64,000 nt of DNA from Intestinimonas sp052065695 (GTDB lineage: Bacteria > Bacillota > Clostridia > Oscillospirales > Oscillospiraceae), in the NCBI RefSeq assembly GCF_052065695.1, contig NZ_JBQHTM010000011.1:10315-74314 (forward strand). Direction: 5' to 3'. Positions 44,171 through 53,218 of this stretch are shown here, in pieces (the stretch's first letter is position 1; every line of letters starts with the position of its first letter). Position numbers and translations under genes: made by a program. Under the pieces are notes generated by a model, which ran no database searches, had not been told where the DNA came from, and was given only the letters and a program-made list of their open reading frames with translations.

Positions 44171-45037
44171 TCACGCCTTTCCTAATTTTTGATCGATGAT
44201 CTCATAGAAGCTATGGTCAGTGAGCCGCACCAGCCGGGTCACACTCCGGGACCGGCGCACCTCCACGGTGTCCCCGCCGCAGAGCTTAAAGGCTCTCCCG
44301 CCATCCACAGACAGGTAAGCAGTTTTCCTTGACAGTTTTCCCATCCGAACGGACACCACCCGGTCCCGTCCCATGACCAAAGGTTTTGCCTGAAGAGAGT
44401 GGGCACAGATCGGTGTAACCAGGACATTCTCCGCTGTCGGCTCCACGATGGGCCCCCCCGCCGACATAGAGTAGGCGGTGGAGCCGGTGGGGGTGGCCAG
44501 GATGATGCCGTCCCCCGAAAACGAATAGATGGGCACACCGTCCCCCCGCAGGGTGAGGTCAATGACCCGGGCCACCGCTCCCTTGGTGATCACAGCATCG
44601 TTGAGGGCCACATCCCGTGAGAGGATGTCCCGCCCCCGACGCACCGTCACATCCAACATCATTCGGTGCTCAATGGAATACTTCCGCTCCGGCAGCCGGG
44701 TAAGCATATCCAATTCACCCTGTTCCAGCTCCGCCATAAAGCCCACACTGCCCAGATTAACCCCTAAAATAGGGATATTATGGGCGTTGGCATCCTTGGC
44801 AGCGTGGAGAATAGTACCGTCACCGCCAAAACAGATGAGTAAATCGGCGTTTTTGAGCTCCTCCTGCATGTTCCGATAATCCTGGCCCTTGGGGAGTTCC
44901 ACGTGACTCCCCTGCTCCAGGGCAAACGGGAGACACAAGGCCGTCTCCGCTCCAGCGGTACGGAGGATATCCCGGGCCCGGAGGGCTGCCTTCAGGCCCC
45001 GGTCCCGGTAAGGGTTTGGACTGAGCACCACCTTCAC
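44171..45037 (-). CDS. nadK: NAD kinase
   Basis: A 288-residue kinase making NADP from NAD. It has the family GGDGT motif (CFGGDGTILHAAKD), the NDAVI segment and the glycine-rich ATPTGSTAYSMSAGGPI. It overlaps the tlyA stop by 4 nt and precedes argR, the common tlyA-nadK-argR-recN order of Clostridia. Confidence 0.97.
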   Translation of the reverse strand: MKVVLSPNPYRDRGLKAALRARDILRTAGAETALCLPFALEQGSHVELPKGQDYRNMQEELKNADLLICFGGDGTILHAAKDANAHNIPILGVNLGSVGFMAELEQGELDMLTRLPERKYSIEHRMMLDVTVRRGRDILSRDVALNDAVITKGAVARVIDLTLRGDGVPIYSFSGDGIILATPTGSTAYSMSAGGPIVEPTAENVLVTPICAHSLQAKPLVMGRDRVVSVRMGKLSRKTAYLSVDGGRAFKLCGGDTVEVRRSRSVTRLVRLTDHSFYEIIDQKLGKA

Positions 45038-45846
45038 GGATGCCGCCCCCCCTCCAGCTCGGCGTGGGACTGCTCCACCAGGGCGGCAAGGTCTCCGGTA
45101 TACGCCGACCCTCTGCCCACCTTCAGATGGCCCAGATACTCGATGTTCCCCTCCGGTCCCCGAATTGGCGAAAAGGTTATGTCCTTTACAGTAAAATCAG
45201 CCTCGTCGGCGTGGATGAGGAAGTGCTCCAGCACCTCCAGATGGACCTTTGGGTCCCGGACCACACCCTTCTTGCCCACCTTTTCCTTCCCGGCCTCGAA
45301 CTGGGGTTTTACCAGGCAGACCACCTGACCATTGGGGGCCAAAATGCCCCGCAGGGCCGGCAGGATGAGCCGCAGAGAGATAAAGGAAACGTCCACACTG
45401 GCCAGATCCAGCTCCTCAGGGATCTGCTCATGGGTGAGATAACGGGCATTGGTCCGCTCCAGCGGAACTACCCGCTCATCGGTGCGCAGCTTCCAGGCCA
45501 ACTTGCCGTAGCCCGTATCCACGGCGTACACTTTGGCGGCGCCGTGCTGAAGCATACAGTCGGAAAAACCACCGGTGGAGGCGCCGATGTCAGCGCAGAC
45601 CATACCGGCGAGGTCCAGTCCAAAGACATCCATGGCCTTGGCCAACTTCAGACCGCCCCGGCTTACATAGGGGATGGCCTGCCCCCGGACCTCGATGACG
45701 GCGTCCTCGGACACGGCGCTCCCAGCCTTGAGCACCTGCTGCCCGTCCACATAGACCCAGCCACCCATGATATCGGCCTGAGCCCGCTGGCGGCTCTCTG
45801 AAAGTCCCCGCTCATGTAAAAGGACATCCAAGCGCTTTTTACTCAT
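45034..45846 (-). CDS. tlyA: TlyA family rRNA (cytidine-2'-O)-methyltransferase
   Basis: A 270-residue protein with an N-terminal S4 domain (KKRLDVLLHERGLSESRQRA) and an FtsJ-like methyltransferase domain (VCADIGASTGGFSDCML for SAM; LVKPQFEAGKEKVGKKG). TlyA methylates 16S and/or 23S rRNA 2'-O positions and affects capreomycin response. The start MSKKRL at 45846 overlaps the end of dxs by 8 nt; the frame extends upstream into dxs without relevance. Confidence 0.93.
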   Translation of the reverse strand: MSKKRLDVLLHERGLSESRQRAQADIMGGWVYVDGQQVLKAGSAVSEDAVIEVRGQAIPYVSRGGLKLAKAMDVFGLDLAGMVCADIGASTGGFSDCMLQHGAAKVYAVDTGYGKLAWKLRTDERVVPLERTNARYLTHEQIPEELDLASVDVSFISLRLILPALRGILAPNGQVVCLVKPQFEAGKEKVGKKGVVRDPKVHLEVLEHFLIHADEADFTVKDITFSPIRGPEGNIEYLGHLKVGRGSAYTGDLAALVEQSHAELEGGRHP

Positions 45847-47686
45847 GCTTCCATACCTCCATCGCCGCCCGGCAGAGGGATTCAACATCCAGCCCGCACA
45901 GGTGTCTGAGCTGGGCCACGGTGCCCTGGGGCACAAAGTCCCGTCCAGTGGTACACAGCCGCACCACCTTTAAAGGAACACCTGCCTCAGCCAGTCCGGC
46001 GCACAGTTTCTCTCCAATGGAGCCCATGGCGCTCACTTCCTCGGCCACCAGCAGGCGACCGGTCTTTGCCACAGAACGGCGCACCGGCTCCAAGTCCAGG
46101 GGACACAGTCGGTTCAACTTGATGATTTCCGGCTGACAGCCGGTCTCCTCCAACCGCTCCGCCACTGTCAGAATATCGGAATAGGTGGCCCCATATGTGA
46201 CAAGTGTAATTCCTTGCCCATCCTTAGCCACCAAGGTGGGAGCTGTCCCGGCATCGCCGTGGTAACTTCCTTCCCCACCCCGGGGATAGCGCAGGGCCAC
46301 CGGCCCCTTCACCTCCTGCAGCGCGTAGCGTAGCATGCTGCCAACCTCGGCAAAGCTGGAAGGCGCGTACAGGGTCATACCCGGCACCGTGGAGAGATAG
46401 GCCACATCATAAAGACCGTGGTGGGTCTCACCATCCTCCCCCACCAACCCGGCCCGATCTACGCCAAACACCACATGAAGCCCCAGCAGGGCCACATCAT
46501 GAATGAGCATGTCATAGCCGCGCTGGAGAAAGGAGGAGTAGACCGCAAAGACGGGGATACAGCCCTGTTTGGCCATCCCCGCCGCCATGGCCACGGCGTG
46601 TCCTTCAGAGATGCCTACGTCAAAGAAGCGGTCTGGGAAGCGGTTCTCAAATTCCTTGAGGCCGGTGCCGTCCCTCATGGCCGCCGTGATGGCGCACACC
46701 CGCCGGTCCTTCTCTGCCAACTCGCAGAGTGTCGACCCAAAGGCACCGGAATAGGACGGTCCGGATGGGTGCAGGGGCGCACCGGTCTGGACGCAGAACT
46801 TGGAAACACCATGATAAGCATCCGGATTCTGCTCAGCAGGTGGATAGCCTTTCCCCTTTACAGTTCTGATGTGGAGCAGAACTGGGCCCGATGTGTCCTT
46901 GGCATAGCGGAGGAGCCGGGTCAGGCCCCGGACGTCGTGGCCGTCCACAGGTCCCAGATAGGTAAAGCCCATATCCTCAAACATGCTGCACGGGAGAAGG
47001 GTCTCCTTCACCGCCGTTTTTACTTTGTGGGTCACCCGGTAGAATGCCTTACCGCCTGGTAGGACCGACATCACCTTGCGGTAGCCTTTTTTAAAGCGCA
47101 GATATTGGGGCTTGAGCCGCTGATGGGCCAAATGCTGGGCTACGCCACCCACATTTTTGGTAATGGACATGCCGTTGTCATTAAGGATAACCAGCAGAGG
47201 CTCCCGGCTGAGCCCGGCGTTGGACAGGCCCTCGTAGGCCAGGCCGCCGGTAAGGGCTCCATCACCGATGAGGGCAATGACGTGATAGTCCTCCCCCAGC
47301 AGGGTCCGGGCCCGGGCCATACCCAGAGCCACCGACACTGAGTTGGAGGCGTGTCCGGCGATAAAGGCGTCGTGGACACTCTCTTTGGGCTTCGGGAAAC
47401 CGGAAATGCCCCCGAACGAGCGCAAGGTATCCATAGCGCTTCCGCGCCCGGTGAGGATCTTATGGATATAACACTGGTGCCCTACGTCGAAAACCAGCCG
47501 ATCTCGCCCCGTGTCAAAGACCCGGTGAAGGGCCACGGTGAGCTCCACGACTCCCAGATTGGAGGCCAGATGACCACCCGTCCGGGATACCATATCCACC
47601 ACGCCGGATCGCAGACGGGCACAGAGTGCTTCTGCCTCACCATCCGTTATCGTTTTCAGATCCGGGATCTCATCGAACTCTATCAA
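45839..47686 (-). CDS. dxs: 1-deoxy-D-xylulose-5-phosphate synthase
   Basis: A 615-residue thiamine diphosphate enzyme making DXP from pyruvate and glyceraldehyde-3-phosphate, the first step of the MEP isoprenoid pathway. It shows the TPP motif GDGALTGGLAYEGLSNAG, the N-terminal GGHLASNLGVVELT and the transketolase-like C-terminus (DRAGLVGEDGETHHG). The probable start is TTG at 47686 (IEFDEIPDL follows), behind GGGAGGG. It sits beside ispA, so two isoprenoid steps are co-expressed. Confidence 0.97.
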   Translation of the reverse strand: MIEFDEIPDLKTITDGEAEALCARLRSGVVDMVSRTGGHLASNLGVVELTVALHRVFDTGRDRLVFDVGHQCYIHKILTGRGSAMDTLRSFGGISGFPKPKESVHDAFIAGHASNSVSVALGMARARTLLGEDYHVIALIGDGALTGGLAYEGLSNAGLSREPLLVILNDNGMSITKNVGGVAQHLAHQRLKPQYLRFKKGYRKVMSVLPGGKAFYRVTHKVKTAVKETLLPCSMFEDMGFTYLGPVDGHDVRGLTRLLRYAKDTSGPVLLHIRTVKGKGYPPAEQNPDAYHGVSKFCVQTGAPLHPSGPSYSGAFGSTLCELAEKDRRVCAITAAMRDGTGLKEFENRFPDRFFDVGISEGHAVAMAAGMAKQGCIPVFAVYSSFLQRGYDMLIHDVALLGLHVVFGVDRAGLVGEDGETHHGLYDVAYLSTVPGMTLYAPSSFAEVGSMLRYALQEVKGPVALRYPRGGEGSYHGDAGTAPTLVAKDGQGITLVTYGATYSDILTVAERLEETGCQPEIIKLNRLCPLDLEPVRRSVAKTGRLLVAEEVSAMGSIGEKLCAGLAEAGVPLKVVRLCTTGRDFVPQGTVAQLRHLCGLDVESLCRAAMEVWKHE

Positions 47687-47719
47687 AGCAAACCATCCCT
47701 CCCGGCAGATAGACCGGTG

Positions 47720-48184
47720 TCATGTCACGAAATAGGCGCCCAGCAGACCAATGACGATGCCCAGCACCGCACCGGCCAGCACCTGGATGGGCGTATGCCC
47801 CAACAGCTCCTTGAGCCGTGTTCCAAAGGGCGTATGGCCCTCCTGTGCCCACTGGTCCATCAGATAATTAAGGATCTTCGCGTGCTCACCCGCCGCCTGG
47901 CGGATATTGGCAGCGTCGTACATCACCACAATGGCGATCACCGCGGTAATAGCGAAGAGCGCCGATGACCAACCGCACAGCCGTCCCGTGGCGCTGGCGC
48001 AGGCACAGACGAAGGCAGAGTGGGAACTAGGCATACCGCCGCTCCCCAGTGCCCGGTCCAAATCCAGCCGTCGCTCCCTGCAATAGGTCAGCAGCAACTT
48101 GATGAGCTGGGCAGCCGCCCAGGCGATCACCGCCAGCACCAGGATCCATATGCCCATACGGCGCTCAAACAGATCATATTCCAT
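47720..48184 (-). CDS. Divergent PAP2 family membrane protein (YuiD-like)
   Basis: A 154-residue integral membrane protein of the DUF212 family with about four transmembrane segments and the signature GSGGMPSSHSAF...GHTPIQVLAGA. These are diverged PAP2 phosphatases. Position between ispA and dxs suggests a role with isoprenoid phosphates, which is an inference. I start at MEYDLFERR (48184), 4 nt after the ispA stop; a longer frame to 48253 lies within ispA. Confidence 0.85.
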   Translation of the reverse strand: MEYDLFERRMGIWILVLAVIAWAAAQLIKLLLTYCRERRLDLDRALGSGGMPSSHSAFVCACASATGRLCGWSSALFAITAVIAIVVMYDAANIRQAAGEHAKILNYLMDQWAQEGHTPFGTRLKELLGHTPIQVLAGAVLGIVIGLLGAYFVT

Positions 48185-48188
48185 GCTA

Positions 48189-49073
48189 TCAGTTCTCCCG
48201 TCCGGCCAGCTCTCGGGTGAGCCAGCAAAGGAAGCCCGCTTTCTCCTCTCCAAAGGGCGACAGGGCTTCTACCGCCTCTTCGGTCAGCTTTTCCACCAGA
48301 GACCTGCAGCCGTCAATCCCCAGCAAGGTCACAAAGGTGGTTTTCTCATTGGCCTGATCGGAGCCCACCGGCTTGCCCAGCGTGGCTTGATCCCCCTCCA
48401 CATCCAGCATATCGTCCCGGACCTGGAAGGCCAGGCCCAGCTTCTGTGCGTAGCGGCGGACCGCCATCCGCTCTTCCTCCGACCCGCCGGCCACAATGCA
48501 TCCCATCTCGGCGGCGGCGCTGAGGAGGGCGCCTGTTTTCAGCTTCTGGAGTTGCTCCACATCACTGCGGGACACAGCCCGCCCCTCGGCGGCCATGTCC
48601 AACACCTGACCACCCACCATACCCTGGGCACCCGCTGCACGGGCCAAGCAGGCGGCAGCCTCCACCACCCGCTGGGGCGGCAACTGTCCGTCCGCTGCCA
48701 GAGCCGTCTCAAAGGCGGCAGTCAGTAATCCATCCCCCGCCAGCACAGCGGTGGCCTCTCCGTAGATTTTGTGGTTGGTGGGCTTGCCCCGACGCAGATC
48801 ATCATCATCCATGCAGGGCAGGTCATCGTGGATCAGGGAATAGGTATGGACCATCTCCACCGCGCAGGCAAAGGGCATAGCCAGTGCCGGATCGCCGCCG
48901 CACATACGGCAGGTCTCCAGGGTAAGTACCGGTCGGACCCGCTTGCCTCCGGCCAGAAGACTGTACTCCATGGCGTCGTAAATGTCCCCTCTGGGCTCCC
49001 GGCCCCGGAAACAGTTCCGCAGAGTGGCCTCCACCTGGCCCTGGATCTCCTTCAGGTGAGCTTTTTCCTCCAT
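48189..49073 (-). CDS. ispA: Farnesyl diphosphate synthase (geranyltranstransferase)
   Basis: A 294-residue prenyltransferase joining IPP to DMAPP/GPP. The first Asp-rich motif is HDDLPCMDDDDLRRGK and the second is FQVRDDMLDVEGD. Product length cannot be fixed from sequence, but size and context fit C15 FPP, the precursor of undecaprenyl phosphate and quinones. It follows xseB by 4 nt, as in Bacillus. Confidence 0.95.
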   Translation of the reverse strand: MEEKAHLKEIQGQVEATLRNCFRGREPRGDIYDAMEYSLLAGGKRVRPVLTLETCRMCGGDPALAMPFACAVEMVHTYSLIHDDLPCMDDDDLRRGKPTNHKIYGEATAVLAGDGLLTAAFETALAADGQLPPQRVVEAAACLARAAGAQGMVGGQVLDMAAEGRAVSRSDVEQLQKLKTGALLSAAAEMGCIVAGGSEEERMAVRRYAQKLGLAFQVRDDMLDVEGDQATLGKPVGSDQANEKTTFVTLLGIDGCRSLVEKLTEEAVEALSPFGEEKAGFLCWLTRELAGREN

Positions 49074-49077
49074 GGAC

Positions 49078-49314
49078 TCACTCCCCCTCCGTCATAAAAG
49101 GCGTCTCAACGGGTGTCCCGTCAGCGCCGGCGGTGAGCTGCTGCACCTTCTGCTCGGCCTTGTCCAGCAGGCCGGAGCACTGCTTCATGAGCTTGGTCCC
49201 CTCCTCAAAGAGCTTCAGGGACTCCTCCAGTGGAGCGTCCCCCTTCTCCAGGCGGGTCACGATCTCATCCAGGCGAGACATGGCCTCCTCAAAGGTCTTC
49301 TTTTTTTCTGCCAT
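49078..49314 (-). CDS. xseB: Exodeoxyribonuclease VII small subunit
   Basis: A 78-residue helical protein (KKTFEEAMSRLDEIVTRLE...PLEESLKLFEEGTKLMKQC) that assembles on the XseA core to form ExoVII, a single-strand DNA exonuclease. The start MAEKKK (49314) shares one base with the xseA stop (TAATG). Confidence 0.95.
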   Translation of the reverse strand: MAEKKKTFEEAMSRLDEIVTRLEKGDAPLEESLKLFEEGTKLMKQCSGLLDKAEQKVQQLTAGADGTPVETPFMTEGE

Positions 49315-50525
49315 TACTGCCTCCTCTTCTCCTCCACGCGGCAATCCAGTGTGCCGTCGGAGAGACGCAGGGTGAAACTATCTTCTGTCTGGACCTGATC
49401 CACGGAGGAGAGAATCTCCCCCGCTCCGGTCCTGGCCAGGCTGTAGCCCCGGCCCAGCACCTTCAGAGGGCTCAGGGCATCCAGGGTGGCTGCCAACCGG
49501 GCAAAGCGCTCCCGCTTTCCGGCCATGGCACCTGTGAGCCCGTGGGCCAGCCGCCGGCTCTGGTAGTCTAGAAGCATCCGGCGGTCCTGAATGGCGGCTA
49601 TAGGGTCCCGCAGGGACCGGCAAGTTCCCAATCGGGCCAGATCCCGGCGGCTCCGGTCTAGCCTACCCTCTAGCAGGGCGGTCATGCGTTGTCTCCGGTG
49701 GGCCAGCTCCGCCGCCACCTCGCTTTGGTCAGGGACGGCCAGCTCGGCGGCATTGGAGGGGGTGGCCGCCCGCAGATCAGCCACAAAATCGACGATGGTC
49801 ACATCGGGCTCGTGGCCTACGGCGGAGATCACCGGGATGGTACAGTCATAGATGGCCCGAGCCACATTCTCATCATTGAAGCACCACAGGTCCTCCATGG
49901 ACCCGCCGCCCCGGCCGGTGATGAGGATATCGGCCAGCCGGTGAGCACTGGCGTAGCGGATGGCACCGGCGATCTCCCGGGCGGCCTCCGCCCCCTGGAC
50001 CCGCACCGGCAGCAGCAGCACCTCGGCCACAGGCCAGCGGGCTTTCAGGATGCGGAGCATGTCCCGCACCGCCGCCCCCACCGGGGAGGTCACCAGGGCG
50101 ATGCGCTCGGGGTACCTGGGAAGGGGCTTTTTGTGGGCGGGGTCGAAGAGCCCCTCCCGGTAGAGCTTTTCCTTGCACTGTTCAAAGGCCACGTGGAGGT
50201 CTCCCACCCCGTCGGGGGAGAGCTCGGCGCAGTAGAGCTGATACTGTCCGTCCCGGGGAAAGACAGCAACCCGGCCAAAGGCGATGACCTTCATGCCATT
50301 TTCCGGCCGGAACCGCAGGCGGGAGGCCTCCCGGCGGAACATGACGCACCGGATGGCGCCGCCCTCGTCCTTCATGGAAAAATAATGGTGTCCGGAGGGG
50401 TAGGTCTTGTAATTGGAGATCTCTCCCCGGACGAAGACGCCGCTGAGGAAGCCGTCCCGGTCTAGCAGCTCCTTCAGGTAGCCGTTGACCTGGCTGACGG
50501 TATAGATCTGACGCTCACCGTTCAT
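49314..50525 (-). CDS. xseA: Exodeoxyribonuclease VII large subunit
   Basis: A 403-residue catalytic subunit. It has an N-terminal OB-fold (YTVSQVNGYLKELLDRD...SNYKTYPSGHHYFSMKDEGG), a catalytic core (RIALVTSPVGAAVRDML; ITGRGGGSMEDLWCFNDE; SAVGHEPDVTIVDFVADLRA) and a C-terminal coiled coil. It overlaps the stop of the TsaD-like gene by 4 nt. Confidence 0.97.
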   Translation of the reverse strand: MNGERQIYTVSQVNGYLKELLDRDGFLSGVFVRGEISNYKTYPSGHHYFSMKDEGGAIRCVMFRREASRLRFRPENGMKVIAFGRVAVFPRDGQYQLYCAELSPDGVGDLHVAFEQCKEKLYREGLFDPAHKKPLPRYPERIALVTSPVGAAVRDMLRILKARWPVAEVLLLPVRVQGAEAAREIAGAIRYASAHRLADILITGRGGGSMEDLWCFNDENVARAIYDCTIPVISAVGHEPDVTIVDFVADLRAATPSNAAELAVPDQSEVAAELAHRRQRMTALLEGRLDRSRRDLARLGTCRSLRDPIAAIQDRRMLLDYQSRRLAHGLTGAMAGKRERFARLAATLDALSPLKVLGRGYSLARTGAGEILSSVDQVQTEDSFTLRLSDGTLDCRVEEKRRQ

Positions 50526-51460
50526 CTGGCGCCTCCCATGGTCAGGGCCCGGTGGGTCAGCACCGCCACCCCCAGGGCGTTGTCGGCGGAGCAGACCGGC
50601 GGGGCGAACACGGCGTCAGACAGGACATCCCGCAGCAGGCTGTTGGAGGCCACGCCGCCGGAGCACAGCACCGGCAGGCCGGGATACCGCTCCAGGGCCC
50701 GGTCGGTAACCCGGCGGATGGTCCGGGCCACGGTGGCCACGGCGAACCGGGCCACATCGGCCGCGGGCGCTCCGGACACCGCCATGTCCTTTACCTTGTT
50801 CTCCATACCGGAGAGAGAAAATGTAAGGTTATTAAGCTTTACGGCGAAGCCAGGGACCGGCTTTCCCTCCCGGCTCAGGGCGTCCAGGGCCTTCCCCGCC
50901 GGGAAGTCCAGACCCAGGGCCACACCGGTGCGGTCAATGAGCTGCCCGGCGGAGATGTCGCTGGTGCCGCCGATCTTCCGGGGCAGGACCCCGGTCCCGT
51001 CCGGCTCCACGTACAGCAGCTCGGTGGTACCGCCGGAGAGATGCCAAGCCAAAAGGGGCTTGTCCAGCAGCTCCAGCCGCCCGGCCCCCCAGGCCACGGC
51101 GGCGATGTGCCCCTGCTGGTGGGCGCAGGGGAAGAAGGGCACCCCCAGGGTGTCCGCCAGGATGCGCCCGGCGGTCTCCCCCGCCAGGAAGCAGGGCATA
51201 TAGGAGCCCTCCACCCATCTGGGTTTGATGCTGGCCCCCACGGCGGCAATCCCCTCCAGCCGTCCCTCCGCCCGGAGCCGGTCGAAGAGCTCGGGCAGGC
51301 GCTTCACATGCTGGAAGAGGGCGTCGCTCTGGCGGAGGCCCAGGCTCCCCGACTCCACGTCCAGCAGGCGGCCCAGCTGGTAGCCGTCCGCGCCGTCAAA
51401 GAGGGCCGTGGAGGTGGTGTAGTTGCTGGTGTCCAGCCCCAGGCAGCGCTTGGCGGTCAC
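50522..51460 (-). CDS. TsaD/Kae1-like paralogue (ASKHA protein)
   Basis: A 312-residue member of the Kae1/TsaD family: LGLDTSNYTTSTAL at the N-terminus, the metal-binding HQQGH motif near residue 112, LSGGTTELLYVE, and CSGGVASNSLLRD. True TsaD (t6A synthesis) has HxxxH too, but is usually about 335-345 residues and lies near tsaB/E. This shorter form in front of xseA is a recurrent clostridial paralogue with no firm function. The GTG start overlaps the nusB stop (GTGA). Confidence 0.83.
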   Translation of the reverse strand: MTAKRCLGLDTSNYTTSTALFDGADGYQLGRLLDVESGSLGLRQSDALFQHVKRLPELFDRLRAEGRLEGIAAVGASIKPRWVEGSYMPCFLAGETAGRILADTLGVPFFPCAHQQGHIAAVAWGAGRLELLDKPLLAWHLSGGTTELLYVEPDGTGVLPRKIGGTSDISAGQLIDRTGVALGLDFPAGKALDALSREGKPVPGFAVKLNNLTFSLSGMENKVKDMAVSGAPAADVARFAVATVARTIRRVTDRALERYPGLPVLCSGGVASNSLLRDVLSDAVFAPPVCSADNALGVAVLTHRALTMGGAR

Positions 51461-51951
51461 TGCTCGTCCTCCATCTGCGGCTGGACGGGAGCGTCAGCCC
51501 GCTCCGGGGGCAGCTCGCCCCGAACAAAGGCGCCCAGGATGCCGTTGATAAAGGAGGCGGTCTCCTGGGTCTCGTAGTGCTTGGAGAGCTCCACGGCCTC
51601 GTTGATGGCCGCCGCCGGGGGGATGTCGGGCATATACAGGATCTCATACATGGCCACCCGCATCACCGCCGCCGCCATGCGGGAAATCCGGGAAAAGGAC
51701 CAGCCGATGGCGTATTTGGAGATGTAGCCGTCCAGCTCAGCGCCGTGCTCGTAGACCCCCTTCACCAGGGCCTGGATGTACTGGCGCTGCTTCTCGTTGG
51801 GGAACTCCTGGTACAGAGGATCCTCCTCACTGAGCTGCTGGAAGTTCTCTCGGGTCAGAGATTCTTTGAGCAGCTCGTCTGCGCTCTCGTTGGAAAAGCC
51901 CAGCGCAAAGGCCAGATGGACTGCGATCTCCCGGGCGTTGCTCCTGATCAT
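51457..51951 (-). CDS. nusB: Transcription antitermination factor NusB
   Basis: A 164-residue all-helical protein binding BoxA RNA with S10 (NusE) in rRNA antitermination. The family core is clear (AREIAVHLAFALGF; MAAAVMRVAMYEILYMPDIPPAAAINEAVELSKHY). The C-terminal 25 residues after GELPPE are an acidic/Pro-rich extension. The ATG follows GGGAGG. First gene of the string running to recN. Confidence 0.95.
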   Translation of the reverse strand: MIRSNAREIAVHLAFALGFSNESADELLKESLTRENFQQLSEEDPLYQEFPNEKQRQYIQALVKGVYEHGAELDGYISKYAIGWSFSRISRMAAAVMRVAMYEILYMPDIPPAAAINEAVELSKHYETQETASFINGILGAFVRGELPPERADAPVQPQMEDEQ

Positions 51952-52005
51952 GGTCGGTTCCTCCCAAAATTCTCTTTCTGATTCTGATGAATATGATGTA
52001 TATTC

Positions 52006-52034
52006 ATTATATACAGTTTTCTACGGAAAATAAA
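52006..52034 (-). promoter_or_regulatory. Probable nusB operon promoter
   Basis: A perfect TATAAT is preceded after 17 nt by TTTATT, a weak -35. It is located 55 nt upstream of nusB. Confidence 0.5.
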
Positions 52035-52059
52035 CCCCTAATTTCCCGCCCAAAGCGGC

Positions 52060-52103
52060 AAAAAGAGCATTGAGCGCATACCGGAGATGGCTCAATGCTC
52101 TTT
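52060..52103 (-). terminator. Terminator after the Asp23-like gene
   Basis: A 13-bp perfect stem AAAGAGCATTGAG / CTCAATGCTCTTT with a longer loop; on the minus strand it ends in TTTTT. Confidence 0.82.
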
Positions 52104-52117
52104 GAGGGCAATACAAT

Positions 52118-52504
52118 TTACGGAGCCTTTTTGGGCTCTTTCTCAAAGACCACGCCGCCCACGTTCACGTTGACAGCGGCGACCGTCAGGCCGCTTGTAG
52201 CTTCGACGCTTCCGGCGACTGCTTCCTGCACCGCCCGGGCCACGTCGGGGATGGTGTAGCCATACTTCACCAGGATACTCAGATCCACCGTGACATTTCC
52301 ATCCTCCACCTGGATATGAATGCCGCGGCTCAGATTCTTCTTGCCCAGCAGCTCGGCCAGATCGGTGCCCAGGTTGGCAGCTAGACCTCCGATGCCCTCC
52401 ACCTCCAGTACGGCGGCGGCAGCGATCACCGCCAGGACTTCTTCCGATATATGGATGCTTCCCAGCTCGTCGGACCGGGAAACATATTCCTTACCTTCTC
52501 CCAC
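52118..52504 (-). CDS. Asp23/Gls24 family envelope stress protein (YqhY-like)
   Basis: About 128 residues of the Asp23 family (SIHISEEVLAVIAAAAVLEVEGI; LSILVKYGYTIPDVARAVQEAV). YqhY of Bacillus sits in the same place, between spoIIIA and nusB, and is linked to acetyl-CoA carboxylase control. The start is uncertain: two GTG codons (52513 and 52504) lie 1 and 10 nt after AAGGAG, and the second is favoured for spacing. Own promoter and terminator. Confidence 0.9.
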   Translation of the reverse strand: MGEGKEYVSRSDELGSIHISEEVLAVIAAAAVLEVEGIGGLAANLGTDLAELLGKKNLSRGIHIQVEDGNVTVDLSILVKYGYTIPDVARAVQEAVAGSVEATSGLTVAAVNVNVGGVVFEKEPKKAP

Positions 52505-52535
52505 AGTGGTCACGCTCCTTTTACGATTTGAGTGT

Positions 52536-52564
52536 ATTTTACCACAACGGTCGCGGATTTACAA
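52536..52564 (-). promoter_or_regulatory. Promoter of the Asp23-like gene
   Basis: TTGTAA and TAAAAT with a 17-nt spacer on the minus strand. Confidence 0.65.
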
Positions 52565-52574
52565 TCTGATTTTT

Positions 52575-52607
52575 AGAAAAGGGCGGATGCCTGCGCATCC
52601 GCCCTTT
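52575..52607 (-). terminator. spoIIIA operon terminator
   Basis: A 13-bp stem AAAGGGCGGATGC / GCATCCGCCCTTT with a 4-nt loop sits directly after spoIIIAH; the minus strand continues TTTTC. Confidence 0.85.
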
Positions 52608-52612
52608 GTGGT

Positions 52613-53203
52613 TCAGCTGGCCTCGATAATCTTGATCTGGCTGGCGGAGAGTCCGGTCTCCTCCATGACGATCTCGCTGATCTTGGCCGTATCCGTCTGG
52701 GAAAGGGGTTGGGCGTTGTTGGAGACCACCACACTGATGCTGTCCTCACTGAGGAAGGCCACGCAATCGGCGTACCCCTTGGCAGTGACCAGATTCTCGA
52801 TGTTGGCCTCGGCCAGGGTAAAGGCGGCCATGGACTGGATGGCCTCATTGGCCTGGTCCACGGAGGCCTGGTCGGCCTTCTCATCGGCCGCCGCCTCCTG
52901 GAGGAGCGACAGAGCGCTGTCCCTGGCCTGCTGCCGGTTGAGGCGGGCACTGTCGAAGTAGCTGCTCGAGTTCTCCCCCGATGCCGCAGCCTCCTCGTCG
53001 CCGGACACGGTGGACACCGGCGCTGTCTCGGCAAGCAGCGGGTCCTCCGCCTGGCCACCCACTAGGGCCGCCTCTCCCAGCACCTTCCCCGTGTCGGTGG
53101 AGCCCTCCATGCCCTCCTGGCTGTAGGACCAGTTGAGATAGACCGCCGCGCATACGAAGAGTACGATGGCGGCCACCACCGCGTTCCGTTTCCAAAGTTT
53201 CAT
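52613..53203 (-). CDS. spoIIIAH: Stage III sporulation protein AH
   Basis: A 196-residue mother-cell protein with one N-terminal membrane anchor (residues 6-23), an acidic linker and a C-terminal YscJ/FliF-like ring domain (IENLVTAKGYADCVAFLSEDSISVVV). It joins forespore SpoIIQ across the intermembrane space to form the feeding-tube channel. Last gene of the operon. Confidence 0.94.
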   Translation of the reverse strand: MKLWKRNAVVAAIVLFVCAAVYLNWSYSQEGMEGSTDTGKVLGEAALVGGQAEDPLLAETAPVSTVSGDEEAAASGENSSSYFDSARLNRQQARDSALSLLQEAAADEKADQASVDQANEAIQSMAAFTLAEANIENLVTAKGYADCVAFLSEDSISVVVSNNAQPLSQTDTAKISEIVMEETGLSASQIKIIEAS

Positions 53204-53218
53204 CCTGACGTCTCCTCC

